NCBI GenBank assembly: GCA_003052455.1
Contig: QAPD01000028.1
Location: 17,467 to 81,466 of the forward strand
DNA from: Sphaerisporangium cinnabarinum
Lineage (GTDB): Bacteria > Actinomycetota > Actinomycetes > Actinomycetales > Cellulomonadaceae
DNA length: 64,000 bases
Reading direction: 5' to 3'
Below the pieces are notes generated by a model, which worked only from the letters and a program-made list of their open reading frames with translations, ran no database searches and was not told the DNA's origin. The position numbers and the translations under genes were made by a program. Positions 1-8,093 of this stretch are shown in pieces. Every line of letters begins with the position of its first letter. Position 1 is the stretch's first letter.

Positions 1-564
1 CATCTGGGCGCGCCGGTACGGCTTGGAGTCGTACGACGCGCGCACCTGCCACACCTCGACGTCGAGCCCGAGCAGCGCTCCCGCGAACGACAGCGAGGCG
101 CCCCACTGGCCCGCGCCGGTCTCGGTCGTCAGCCTCGTCGTGCCCTCGAGCGCGTTGTAGTACGCCTGCGCGACGGCGGTGTTCGGCTTGTGCGAGCCGA
201 CCGGGCTCACGCCCTCGTACTTGTAGTAGATCCGGGCCGGGGTGCCCAGGGCCCGCTCGAGACGCCGCGCCCGCACGAGCGGGGACGGCCGCCACAGCGC
301 GTAGATCTCGCGGATCGTCTGCGGGATCTCGACGTAGCGCTCCGTCGTCACCTCCTGCTGCACGAGCGCGAGCGGGAAGAGCGGCGCGAGGTCGTCGGGC
401 GTGAGCGGCTCGCGCGTGCCCGGGTGCAGGTGCGGGGGCACCGGCTCGGGGAGGTCGGCCGCGAGGTTGTACCAGTGCGTCGGGACGGTCGAGGGCACCT
501 CGGCGCCCGTCGGCTCGAGGGACCGGACGGGCAGGGCCGTCGGCGGGGTCTGCTGTGTCGTCAT
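1..564 (-). CDS. trpB2: Tryptophan synthase beta chain, TrpB2 type (partial, 3' end outside window)
   Basis: The first 188 residues of a PLP enzyme that joins indole and serine to make tryptophan. The PLP-binding lysine is K126 in GSHKPNTA, preceded by WRPSPL near residue 91 and followed by TETGAGQWG, the usual TrpB order. The long N-terminal stretch before WRPSPL (about 90 residues) and the spacing fit the TrpB2 subgroup rather than the TrpA-partnered TrpB1. Full-length members have roughly 420-450 residues, so more than half is missing at the window edge. No other trp gene is nearby, which is common for stand-alone TrpB2. The start is the ATG at 564. Confidence 0.85.
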   Translation of the reverse strand, partial: MTTQQTPPTALPVRSLEPTGAEVPSTVPTHWYNLAADLPEPVPPHLHPGTREPLTPDDLAPLFPLALVQQEVTTERYVEIPQTIREIYALWRPSPLVRARRLERALGTPARIYYKYEGVSPVGSHKPNTAVAQAYYNALEGTTRLTTETGAGQWGASLSFAGALLGLDVEVWQVRASYDSKPYRRAQM

Positions 565-857
565 GCTCGGCTCCAGCTCAGGGGACGGCCGCTGGGCCGA
601 CGACGCGCGCACCGGGTTCACCGAGGCCGCCCACGTCGTCGGTGCACGGCCGGATGAGGTCACCGGCCGTCAGGCGGCCGGCCACCAGGGGGTCACGGAC
701 GGGTGCGTCACGGGGCCGACCCTACCCCCGCGCGCCCGCTCGGGACCACCGGCGCCCGGGCGAGGACGATCGGCTCTCGCGCGCGCGGGTGCGCGGGCGC
801 TGGGATGGGAGCAGACGCCGGACGACGGCAGGCCGGCGCGGACGGAAGGGAGCCGTC
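565..857. other. Intergenic region between divergent trpB2 and SDR gene
   Basis: About 290 bp without a credible gene. It holds a hairpin at 663-681 (7-bp CCGGCCG/CGGCCGG stem) and the purine-rich ribosome site of the next gene near 843-849. No clear promoter hexamers were recognised. Confidence 0.4.
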
Positions 858-1619
858 ATGGTCAGCAACCACGTCCCGGGCAGGTTCGAGGGCCGCACGG
901 CGATCGTCACCGGCGCGGGAGCCGGCATCGGCCGCGCGACGGTCGAGCGGCTGCTCGCGGAGGGCGCACGCGTCGTCGCCACCGACGTCCGGGAGGACCG
1001 CCTCGACAAGCTCGTCGCCGACGTCGGCACGGACGCGCTCGTGACCGTCGCGGGCGACGTGAGCGCCCAGACCACGATCGACGCGGTGGTCGCCGCCGCG
1101 GGCGGCCGGGTGGACGCCCTCGCCAACGTCGCCGGGATCATGGACGGCTTCCTGCCGACCGCCGAGGTCGACGACGCGACGTGGGACCTCGTCATGACCG
1201 TCAACGTCACCGCGGTCATGCGCCTCACGCGCGCGGTCCTGCCCCTCATGCTCGAGGCGGGGAAGGGCTCGATCGTCAACGTCGGGTCGGAGGCGGGCTC
1301 GCGCGCGTCGGCGTCGGGCACCGCGTACGCGACGTCGAAGCACGCGGTCGTCGGCTTCACGAAGAGCACCGCGTTCTTCTACACGCCCCGCGGCGTGCGG
1401 GCGAACGTCGTGGCGCCCGGGGCCGTCGCGACGAGCATCGAGGCGCCCTTCCGCTCGCAGTACGCGGGCGAGCGGCTCGGACCGGTCATGGCGACGACGG
1501 TCCCGCCGGCCGCGAGCGCCGACGAGCTGGCCGCGGCGATCACGTGGCTCCTGTCGGACGACTCGGCCAACGTCTCGGGCGCCGTCCTGCACAGCGACGG
1601 CGGGTGGGCCGCCGTCTGA
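858..1619 (+). CDS. SDR family NAD(P)-dependent oxidoreductase
   Basis: A classical short-chain dehydrogenase/reductase of 253 residues, the usual length for the family. The Rossmann nucleotide site TGAGAGIG is at residues 18-25, the structural NVAG at 90-93, and the catalytic set is S144, Y157 and K161 (YATSK). D48 after the second strand (ATDVRE) suggests NAD(H) preference; this is inference. The substrate cannot be told from sequence. The start chosen is the ATG at 858 with a GGAAGGG ribosome site; the frame is open upstream but the earlier part has no SDR homology. It is monocistronic and converges on the metallophosphoesterase gene. Confidence 0.85.
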   Translation: MVSNHVPGRFEGRTAIVTGAGAGIGRATVERLLAEGARVVATDVREDRLDKLVADVGTDALVTVAGDVSAQTTIDAVVAAAGGRVDALANVAGIMDGFLPTAEVDDATWDLVMTVNVTAVMRLTRAVLPLMLEAGKGSIVNVGSEAGSRASASGTAYATSKHAVVGFTKSTAFFYTPRGVRANVVAPGAVATSIEAPFRSQYAGERLGPVMATTVPPAASADELAAAITWLLSDDSANVSGAVLHSDGGWAAV

Positions 1620-1656
1620 CCGTCCCGCTCCCCCGGCAGACCGGGCGAGCGACGGA

Positions 1657-1688
1657 GCGGCCCCCGGACCGTCCGGTCCGGGGGCCGC
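1657..1688. terminator. Bidirectional hairpin terminator
   Basis: Perfect 14-bp stem GCGGCCCCCGGACC / GGTCCGGGGGCCGC with loop GTCC, between convergent genes. There is no U-run, as is common in high-GC actinobacteria. Confidence 0.7.
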
Positions 1689-1742
1689 CCTCGTGCCGTC
1701 GGCACCGCGTCAGCGGCGCGTCGGCAGCGCGTCAGCGCCGGG

Positions 1743-4700
1743 TCAGCCGCACGCGAGCGCGTCGTACGCGACGTCGGCCGCGAAGGACCGGCCGTCCCCG
1801 CTCGCAGCGACGTGCGCGGCGCCCGCCGCGACGTCGGACGCCCGGACGGAGAACGCCTGGTACGCCGACGCGCCGGGCCGGACGCCGGTGACGGTGCGCT
1901 CCCCGAACGGCGTGCTGAGCGTGATGTCGGCCGGGACGGTGTCCGCGTTGCGGGCCCGGACCGCGACGTACGCCGTGCCGGCGAGGCACTGCGTGCGCGC
2001 CGTCGTCTCGACGACGAGGCCGTCCTCGGCGGGCGCCGTGGCGAACGTGCTCACCGGCGACACGGCGGTGCCGCCGCCCGCGCTGGTGGCCGTGACCGTC
2101 CACGCGTGCACGGCACCCGGCTCGAGCCCGTCCCACGTGACGGTCGCGACCTCGCCCGACGGCACGGTCGCCCGGCCGATCTCCTCGCCCGGGGCGTAGA
2201 GCGACACGGCGTCGGTCGCGAGGCTCGTGACGCGCGACGTGAGGTCGACGGGGACGGTGAAGTCGTCCTCGCGGCCGTCGTAGCGGTGCTCGTCGTCGTA
2301 CTCCGTGGCGCCGAAGTTCTCGAGCCACGGCGAGTAGGTGTCGACGATCATCTCGGAGCGGTCGACGTCGAACTGGAGCAGGCGCAGGAAGCTCGCTCCG
2401 AGCCGCAGCCCCTCCTCCGGCGTGTACCCGCCGATCTCGGTGAGCCCCGCCTCCTCGGCCGTGACCTCGTAGAACTGGTAGTCCGCGAGCAGCTCGACGA
2501 CGCCGTTGCCGGGCGTCCCGACGTCCTGGCGCACGTTGATGCCCACGCCGTGCCGGTGCCCCGCGAGGACGAGGAACACGTTCGGGTTGGGCTCGACGAC
2601 CTTGGCGTGCACGAGGCGGCCGTCGGGCGTCGAGATCTCGGAGTCACGACCGTCGGGGTTCGAGCTCGGCACGAGGTAGTCGTGCGTGAGGACGACCGCG
2701 TTGCGGTCGGGGAACTGCTTGAGGACGCCGTCCGCCCACGCGGCCTCCTCGTCCGTCACCCCGTACGACAGGTACACGGCGACGAAGTCGAGCCCGCCCG
2801 CGCTGAACAGGTCGTAGTGGTTCTGGTTGTCGCCCTCGCGCCACGGGCCGCCGTAGGACGCGTTCTCCCACCCCGCGGACAGGGCCTCGTAGCGCTCGGG
2901 GCCGTAGAACTCGTTGAACAGCGCCCCCGGCCCGTTGTCCTGGCCCGTGAGGTTGTCGTGGTTGCCGGCGAGGACCCCGTTGGGGATGTTCGCGTCGTCG
3001 AGGATCTGCTGCGCGGCCGAGGAGAACTCGTACTCGCCCCGGATCTGGGCGGCCATCGCGTCGTCGGCCGGCAGGCGCGTGTAGTTCTCGTTCACGTCGC
3101 CCGTGTGCCCCACGTACGCGATCCCGCGCGCCTCGGCGTTGTCCACGACCCACTGCGTGAGGTCGGTGTAGGCCTTGCCCCAGACGGCTCGCTCCTCGGC
3201 CGTCTCCTGCTCGACCGCGCCCTCGGTGAGGTACTGCGTGTCGGTGAAGTGGACGAGCGAGAAGTCGTAGTCGTCGCGCGGCGCGAAGTCGGTCTCGTCG
3301 CGCGACCCGCCTGCCGCGATGTCGTCCGCGAAGGGGTCGGTGCCCGTCACGAGCACGTGCACGGTGCCGTCCGTCGCAGCACCCTCGCCGAGCACGGTGC
3401 TCAGCGACGTCGTGCCCTCGACCGCACCGCGCGCGGACGCGAGCGGCTCCCACCGCTCCCCGTCCCACACGTGCAGCGTCGCGAGCCGCTGCGGGTCGAC
3501 GACGCCCTCCCAGCGCACGACCTGGTCGGCGGTCGTGCCCGTGGCGGGCAGCTCGAAGCGCTGGTAGGTGACGTCGCGGCTCTGCGGGGAGTCGAGCGTC
3601 AGGTCGTCGCCCGGGGCGAGCGCGTCCGCCAAGGCGGGCTGCTCGCCCTCGACCGGGAGCGTCGTCGGGATCTCGGCCGACTCGCCCTGGGCGACGAGCG
3701 CGGGGGCGGTGACGTCGGCGCGGGAGAACGTCGCGGTGACGTCGCCGCCGCCGGGCGCCGCGACACGAGCCGACAGGTCGACGCTCCCCGCGACGTCGCG
3801 CGTGCCGTGCGCCGGGGCCAGGTCGGTCGGGACGTCCGGCACGCCGAGGCTCGTGAACGCGATCTCGTGCGTGCTCGCGTTGCCGAGCACGTCCGACGCG
3901 GTGACGACGAGCGTGTGCGCGCCCGGGGCGAGACCCGGCCCGACGGGCGCGCCGAGCTCGAGCGGCTCGCCGTCGAGCGTGACGTCGGGGCCGGTCAGGA
4001 CCCCGGAGGCGTCCGCGAGCTCGACCGCGAGGCTCGTCGCGCTCGCGAGCTCCGCGCCCGCGGCCGGCGTGCTGGACACGATCGCGGGACCGGTGTTGTC
4101 GGTGGTCACCGTCCGGCGCGCGGCCGCACCCGCGGCGGTCGCCGACGTGATCGTGTGCTCGCCGTCGGCGAGCGTCGTCGTGTCGACGTCGGCCCGCAGG
4201 CCCGTCGCGGGCGCGTCGGCGTCGCGGACCACGTCGAACGCGAGGTCGACCTCGCGCGGCTTCGTCGTGCTCGTGCCGCAGTCGCCGTCGCCCATCGAGT
4301 ACGACGGCGCGATGCCCACGCCGGTCGCCGTGCCGTCGGTCACGTCGAGCGCGATCCCGGAGATCGCGAAGTCGTCGCGGTTGTCGCCGCACGCCGTCGG
4401 GTAGGTGCCCGTGACGAAGCGCACCACGTTGCGGCCCGGCGACAGGAAGGCGTTCGGGACGTCGATCCGCACCGTCTCGCTCACGTAGTCGCGGTCCACG
4501 AGGTCGATCCGCTGCCCGTTGACGAGCAGGTGGTTCGTGTAGCGGGCCTCGATCGAGTTCGAGCCCACGGTGAAGACGAACCGGGACGAGCCGGTACCGA
4601 GCGTCGCGACCGTCGGCAGCGGGGCGCCGTCCAGCTCGATGCCGGCAGGAGCGTCGCCCCCGGCGGGCGGCGTGGCGAGCACGGTCTGCGGGCCGTGCAG

Positions 4701-5597
4701 CAGCGCGCCGTCCGCAGGGAGGATCACGGGCGCCCCCGGGGCACCGTTGTTCACGGTGACCGCGCTCGACGCGGTCGCGCCCGACGCGGTCGTCGCGGTG
4801 AGCGTGTGGGCGCCGTTCTCGAGCGTCGTCGTGTCGAGCTCCGCGGCGAGGCCGGTCGTGGCCGCCGGGTCCTGCTCGAGGTCGAACGTGAGGTCCGCCG
4901 AGAGCACGCGCGACGTGTTCGTGCCGCACGAGCCGTCGCCGAACGCGTAGGAGAAGCTGTTGGCGGAGCCGTCGGCCGTCTCGCCCAGGAGCTCGAGGGA
5001 CACGTCGGTGAGGTCGTAGTCGTCGTAGTTCGTCCCGCACGACGTCGTGACCGCGCCGACGACGAACCGCACCCGGTTCTCGCCCGGGACGAGCCACTGC
5101 GCGGGGACGTCGAGCGCGACGCGCTCGGACACCATGTCGCGGTCGAGCTCGAGGCGCTCGCCGTTGACGAGCACGTGGCTGCCGTAGCGCTTCTCGATCG
5201 AGTTGCTCCCGACGTCGAACAGCAGGCGCGCGGTCGCGGGCGTCGCGGAGGCGTCGAGGGCGGTGCCGTCGACCGCGAGCGCCGTGACGGCGTCGCCCGC
5301 GCGGACGGGGTCGGCCGCGACGCGCACCGTCCCGTCGAGGAACGTGCCGGTCGTCGGGCTCAGCACGAGCAGCGTCTCCGGGGCGGCCCCGGTGGTCCGG
5401 GCGGTCGTCCGGTCGAGGGTCGGGGAGGCTCCCGGGGCGGTCGTGGCGGCGGCGCCGGGCGCGAGCAGGCCAGCGACGAGCACCGTGCCGAGCGCCCCGG
5501 CGACCGCGGCGCGGCGCCGCGCCCCGCCGTCGGTCCGTCTCTCGGCGCGTCTCTCGGCGCGTCTCGAAGTCCTGTGCGTGGGCACGGACGTGTCCAT
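1743..5597 (-). CDS. Secreted multidomain metallophosphoesterase
   Basis: A 1284-residue exported protein. An Arg-rich N-terminus is followed by a signal peptide (about residues 29-52). Two tandem modules of about 190 residues follow (about 110-300 and 325-515). Each carries VGSNSIE-RY, HLLVNG-type and DxDCGT/GSCGT motifs with paired cysteines, and each ends in a TTLxxGxHT Ig-like strand. The calcineurin-like catalytic domain spans about 785-1060 with DTQY, GHTGD, GNHDN, a LTHDY histidine and LAGHRHG, the metal-ligand set of this superfamily. A fibronectin-like domain and a C-terminal Ig-like domain finish the protein. It probably hydrolyses a phosphate ester outside the cell or on the wall; the substrate is unknown. 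The ATG at 5597 has an AAGGGAA ribosome site. Confidence 0.85.
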   Translation of the reverse strand: MDTSVPTHRTSRRAERRAERRTDGGARRRAAVAGALGTVLVAGLLAPGAAATTAPGASPTLDRTTARTTGAAPETLLVLSPTTGTFLDGTVRVAADPVRAGDAVTALAVDGTALDASATPATARLLFDVGSNSIEKRYGSHVLVNGERLELDRDMVSERVALDVPAQWLVPGENRVRFVVGAVTTSCGTNYDDYDLTDVSLELLGETADGSANSFSYAFGDGSCGTNTSRVLSADLTFDLEQDPAATTGLAAELDTTTLENGAHTLTATTASGATASSAVTVNNGAPGAPVILPADGALLHGPQTVLATPPAGGDAPAGIELDGAPLPTVATLGTGSSRFVFTVGSNSIEARYTNHLLVNGQRIDLVDRDYVSETVRIDVPNAFLSPGRNVVRFVTGTYPTACGDNRDDFAISGIALDVTDGTATGVGIAPSYSMGDGDCGTSTTKPREVDLAFDVVRDADAPATGLRADVDTTTLADGEHTITSATAAGAAARRTVTTDNTGPAIVSSTPAAGAELASATSLAVELADASGVLTGPDVTLDGEPLELGAPVGPGLAPGAHTLVVTASDVLGNASTHEIAFTSLGVPDVPTDLAPAHGTRDVAGSVDLSARVAAPGGGDVTATFSRADVTAPALVAQGESAEIPTTLPVEGEQPALADALAPGDDLTLDSPQSRDVTYQRFELPATGTTADQVVRWEGVVDPQRLATLHVWDGERWEPLASARGAVEGTTSLSTVLGEGAATDGTVHVLVTGTDPFADDIAAGGSRDETDFAPRDDYDFSLVHFTDTQYLTEGAVEQETAEERAVWGKAYTDLTQWVVDNAEARGIAYVGHTGDVNENYTRLPADDAMAAQIRGEYEFSSAAQQILDDANIPNGVLAGNHDNLTGQDNGPGALFNEFYGPERYEALSAGWENASYGGPWREGDNQNHYDLFSAGGLDFVAVYLSYGVTDEEAAWADGVLKQFPDRNAVVLTHDYLVPSSNPDGRDSEISTPDGRLVHAKVVEPNPNVFLVLAGHRHGVGINVRQDVGTPGNGVVELLADYQFYEVTAEEAGLTEIGGYTPEEGLRLGASFLRLLQFDVDRSEMIVDTYSPWLENFGATEYDDEHRYDGREDDFTVPVDLTSRVTSLATDAVSLYAPGEEIGRATVPSGEVATVTWDGLEPGAVHAWTVTATSAGGGTAVSPVSTFATAPAEDGLVVETTARTQCLAGTAYVAVRARNADTVPADITLSTPFGERTVTGVRPGASAYQAFSVRASDVAAGAAHVAASGDGRSFAADVAYDALACG

Positions 5598-5815
5598 CGT
5601 GGTTCCCTTCCGTGGCGAACGGGTCGACGGGCGACGCTGCCGAGCGGCGACGACGCCCGCACCGGACCCTTCCCGGCGGGGGTGAACACGAGGTCGGTGC
5701 CGGGCGAACTCCGGCGAAACGGACGGCGACGGTTGCGGCGGGCGACAGGCGCGCGCAGGCGTCCGGCACGAGCGGAGCGCGGAGGGACGGCTCCGCCGGA
5801 CGGCCCGGACGACGA

Positions 5816-5844
5816 AGGCCGCCCACCACGAGGGTGGACGGCCT
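5816..5844 (-). terminator. Hairpin downstream of first tRNA-Lys
   Basis: Stem AGGCCG-C-CCACC / GGTGG-A-CGGCCT just past the 3' end of the minus-strand tRNA. Its layout matches the hairpin behind the second copy. Confidence 0.6.
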
Positions 5845-5856
5845 GGTCAGGAAGGG

Positions 5857-5929
<73 letters not shown>

Positions 5930-6019
5930 GCGAGAGGGAACACTACCAGCGGCCAGGACCGCCGCTCTCCGCGAGGAGACCGGGCCCGCCCGCCGCGCCG
6001 GCTCTCGACCGGCACGGCT

Positions 6020-6046
6020 CGGGCCGCCCGCCATGCGGACGGCCCG
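6020..6046 (-). terminator. Hairpin downstream of second tRNA-Lys
   Basis: Stem CGGGCCG-C-CCGC / GCGG-A-CGGCCCG immediately 3' of the tRNA at 6058-6130. Confidence 0.55.
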
Positions 6047-6057
6047 ATCGGTGGTGG

Positions 6058-6130
<73 letters not shown>

Positions 6131-6235
6131 GCGAGAGAAAACACTAGCAGCCGCGGGCGCGCCGGGAAAATCCGTTCCGCCCGCCCTCGTGTGACGTCGG
6201 CGACACGGGCCGGCGGGCCCCCGGAGCGGCTCCGG

Positions 6236-6616
6236 CTACAGGTACAGCCCTGTCGGGCCGTCCTCCTCGACCTCCTGCGAGACGGCGTGCACGTCGCGCT
6301 CGCGCAGCAGCACGAGGTCCTTGCCGCCGAGCTCGACCTCGGCGCGCTCGTCCGGGTCGAACAGCACGCGGTCCCCCACCGCGACCTGTCGCACGTGCTC
6401 ACCGGCCGCGACGACGACGGCCCACGCGAGCCGCTTCGGGCCCACGGCCGTCGCGGGGATGACGAGACCGGCCGAGCTCTGCCGCTCGCTCGCGTCGACC
6501 TCCGGGTCGACGAGCAGGCGGTCGTGCAGCATCCGGATCGGCAGGTCGCGGGCGACCGGCCGGGACGGCGACGGGCGGGACGAGGTGGTGGCGGGGGCGG
6601 ACGTCGTCTTGCTCAC
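6236..6616 (-). CDS. GroES-like co-chaperone domain protein
   Basis: A 126-residue protein with a Cpn10-like fold: IRMLHDRLLV near residue 28, a mobile-loop-like SSAGLVIPATA segment, VAAGEHV, VGDRVLFDP and a closing ELGGKDLVLLRERDVHAV. About 25 low-complexity Ser/Thr/Pro residues precede the domain. It is not next to a groEL, so it is probably a GroES paralog rather than the main co-chaperonin. The GTG at 6616 is chosen because a TAGCGT box lies 7 nt upstream (leaderless pattern). The ATG at 6532, at MLHDRLLV, is the alternative and would leave only the core domain. Confidence 0.7.
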   Translation of the reverse strand: MSKTTSAPATTSSRPSPSRPVARDLPIRMLHDRLLVDPEVDASERQSSAGLVIPATAVGPKRLAWAVVVAAGEHVRQVAVGDRVLFDPDERAEVELGGKDLVLLRERDVHAVSQEVEEDGPTGLYL

Positions 6617-6689
6617 AGCGCCAACGCTACCGGTGCCGCCCACCCTCACCTACGCTCGAACCACACCCTGGCCGGACCGAAGGAGATCC

Positions 6690-7166
6690 ATGTCCACGCG
6701 CCTCACCGTCGGCGACACCGCTCCCGACTTCTCCCTGCCCGCCGCCGACGGCAGCACCGTCACGCTGTCCGACCTGCGCGGCAAGCACGTCGTCGTCTAC
6801 TTCTACCCGGCGGCCGGCACGCCCGGCTGCACGACGGAGGCGTGCGACTTCCGCGACAACCTCGCCTCGCTCCAGGGCGCGGGCTACTCGGTCGTCGGTG
6901 TCTCCCCCGACCCGGTCGACAAGATCGCCGCGTTCGTCGAGGCCGAGCACCTGACCTTCCCGCTCGTGTCGGACGAGGACAGGTCCGTCCTCGAGGCGTA
7001 CGGCGCGTGGGGGGAGAAGAAGCTCTACGGCAAGACGGTCGTGGGCGTCATCCGCTCGACGGTCGTCGTCGACCCGGAGGGCAAGGTCGAGCTCGCGCAG
7101 TACAACGTCAAGGCCACCGGCCACGTCACGAAGCTCCGCCGCGACCTCGGCATCGACCCGAAGTAG
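6690..7166 (+). CDS. bcp: Thioredoxin-dependent thiol peroxidase (Bcp/PrxQ)
   Basis: A 158-residue peroxiredoxin that reduces hydrogen and organic peroxides with electrons from thioredoxin. The peroxidatic cysteine is C47 in AAGTPGCTTEAC and C52, five residues on, is the expected resolving cysteine of atypical 2-Cys PrxQ proteins. APDFSLP (residues 11-17) and the conserved WGEKKLYGK stretch support the call. The start ATG at 6690 has an AAGGAGAT ribosome site. A thioredoxin gene, the likely reductant source, lies 430 bp downstream on the other strand. Confidence 0.93.
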   Translation: MSTRLTVGDTAPDFSLPAADGSTVTLSDLRGKHVVVYFYPAAGTPGCTTEACDFRDNLASLQGAGYSVVGVSPDPVDKIAAFVEAEHLTFPLVSDEDRSVLEAYGAWGEKKLYGKTVVGVIRSTVVVDPEGKVELAQYNVKATGHVTKLRRDLGIDPK

Positions 7167-7261
7167 CGCACCCGGCCGGTGCGGTCCCGGCTCGGTGGCG
7201 CGTCGACCGACGCGCACCGACCGCCGGGGCCGCGCCGCCCGCGCCGTAGACTGACCCCCGC

Positions 7262-7343
7262 GCGCGAGTGGCGTAACTGGCAGCCGCGCCAGGTTTAGGT
7301 CCTGGTGTCCTCGGACGTGCGGGTTCGAGTCCCGCCTCGCGCA
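7262..7343 (+). tRNA. tRNA-Leu(TAG)
   Basis: An 82-nt class II tRNA. The acceptor is GCGCGAG/CTCGCGC with discriminator A, the anticodon arm CCAGGTTTAGGTCCTGG gives TAG, and there is a long variable arm and T-arm CGGGTTCGAGTCCCG. CC follows in the DNA but a full CCA does not. Confidence 0.93.
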
Positions 7344-7412
7344 CCGTTCCCGTCCCGCCGGAGCCCTCGCCGGGACCGCGTGGCGGCACGCGCGGATTCA
7401 CCCGCACCTCAT

Positions 7413-7428
7413 CTGGACGACCGTCCAG
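7413..7428. promoter_or_regulatory. Perfect 16-bp palindrome resembling a TetR-family operator
   Basis: CTGGACGACCGTCCAG is fully self-complementary and of the TGGACG-N-CGTCCA type seen at actinobacterial TetR operators. A TACCGT hexamer follows at about 7438. No TetR gene and no ORF that fits this promoter lie beside it. Confidence 0.45.
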
Positions 7429-7451
7429 TTCGGTGTCTACCGTTGGTGGCA

Positions 7452-7499
7452 GAGCCGGTGCCCGCACCACTTGCCCCCTGCCGGTACGGGCACCGGCTC
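7452..7499. terminator. Long hairpin in the tRNA-Leu/trxA intergenic region
   Basis: A 13-bp perfect stem GAGCCGGTGCCCG / CGGGCACCGGCTC with a 22-nt loop. It may end transcription coming from the palindromic promoter region at 7413-7445. Confidence 0.45.
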
Positions 7500-7544
7500 C
7501 ACACCCGCCACGCTGCGACTGCGCGCGAGACGGCCCCCGACACC

Positions 7545-7583
7545 ACGACGGCCCGGCACCCTCCGAGGGTGCCGGGCCGTCGT
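7545..7583. terminator. Terminator downstream of thioredoxin gene
   Basis: A 17-bp perfect stem ACGACGGCCCGGCACCC / GGGTGCCGGGCCGTCGT, 14 nt past the trx stop codon. Confidence 0.75.
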
Positions 7584-7596
7584 CCTGCGTGCGGGC

Positions 7597-7980
7597 TCAG
7601 GCGTCCTGAGCCGGCGAGCCGTCGCTCGCCTCAGCGATCTGACGACGCACGTCCTCCATGTCGAGGCCCTTCACGGCGTCGACGACCTGCTTGAGCGCCG
7701 GGGCCGGGAGGGCGCCGGGCTGCGAGAACACGAGGATGCCCTCGCGGAACGCCATGAGCGTCGGGATCGACGTGATGTTCGCGGCGGCGGCCAGGCCGCG
7801 CTCGGCCTCCGTGTCGATCTTGCCGTGCACGACGTCCGGGTTCTCCTCCGAGGACGCCTCGAAGACCGGCGCGAACATCTTGCACGGTCCGCACCAGTCG
7901 GCCCAGAAGTCGACCAGGACGATGTCGTTCTCCTTGATCGTCTGCTCGAACGTGGACTCGGTGAGCGTCTGCGTGGCCAT
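7597..7980 (-). CDS. trxA: Thioredoxin
   Basis: A 127-residue cytosolic thiol-disulfide reductase. The active site is WCGPC with C30 and C33, preceded by VDFWADW; the cis-proline is in SIPTL. The C-terminus runs about 15 residues past the usual end (RRQIAEASDG...). The ATG at 7980 has a strong AGGAGGAAC ribosome site, which rules out the longer reading upstream. It probably feeds Bcp encoded just upstream on the other strand. Confidence 0.93.
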   Translation of the reverse strand: MATQTLTESTFEQTIKENDIVLVDFWADWCGPCKMFAPVFEASSEENPDVVHGKIDTEAERGLAAAANITSIPTLMAFREGILVFSQPGALPAPALKQVVDAVKGLDMEDVRRQIAEASDGSPAQDA

Positions 7981-8093
7981 GGATGTTCCTCCTGGGGCTG
8001 TAGGGGTCTGCTTCGTAGAGCGCACACCCTGTCCTGAGTATTCCCCGCGCACGACCGCGCAGGCCCGGCCCGCGCACCCTCTACGCTGCCCCT

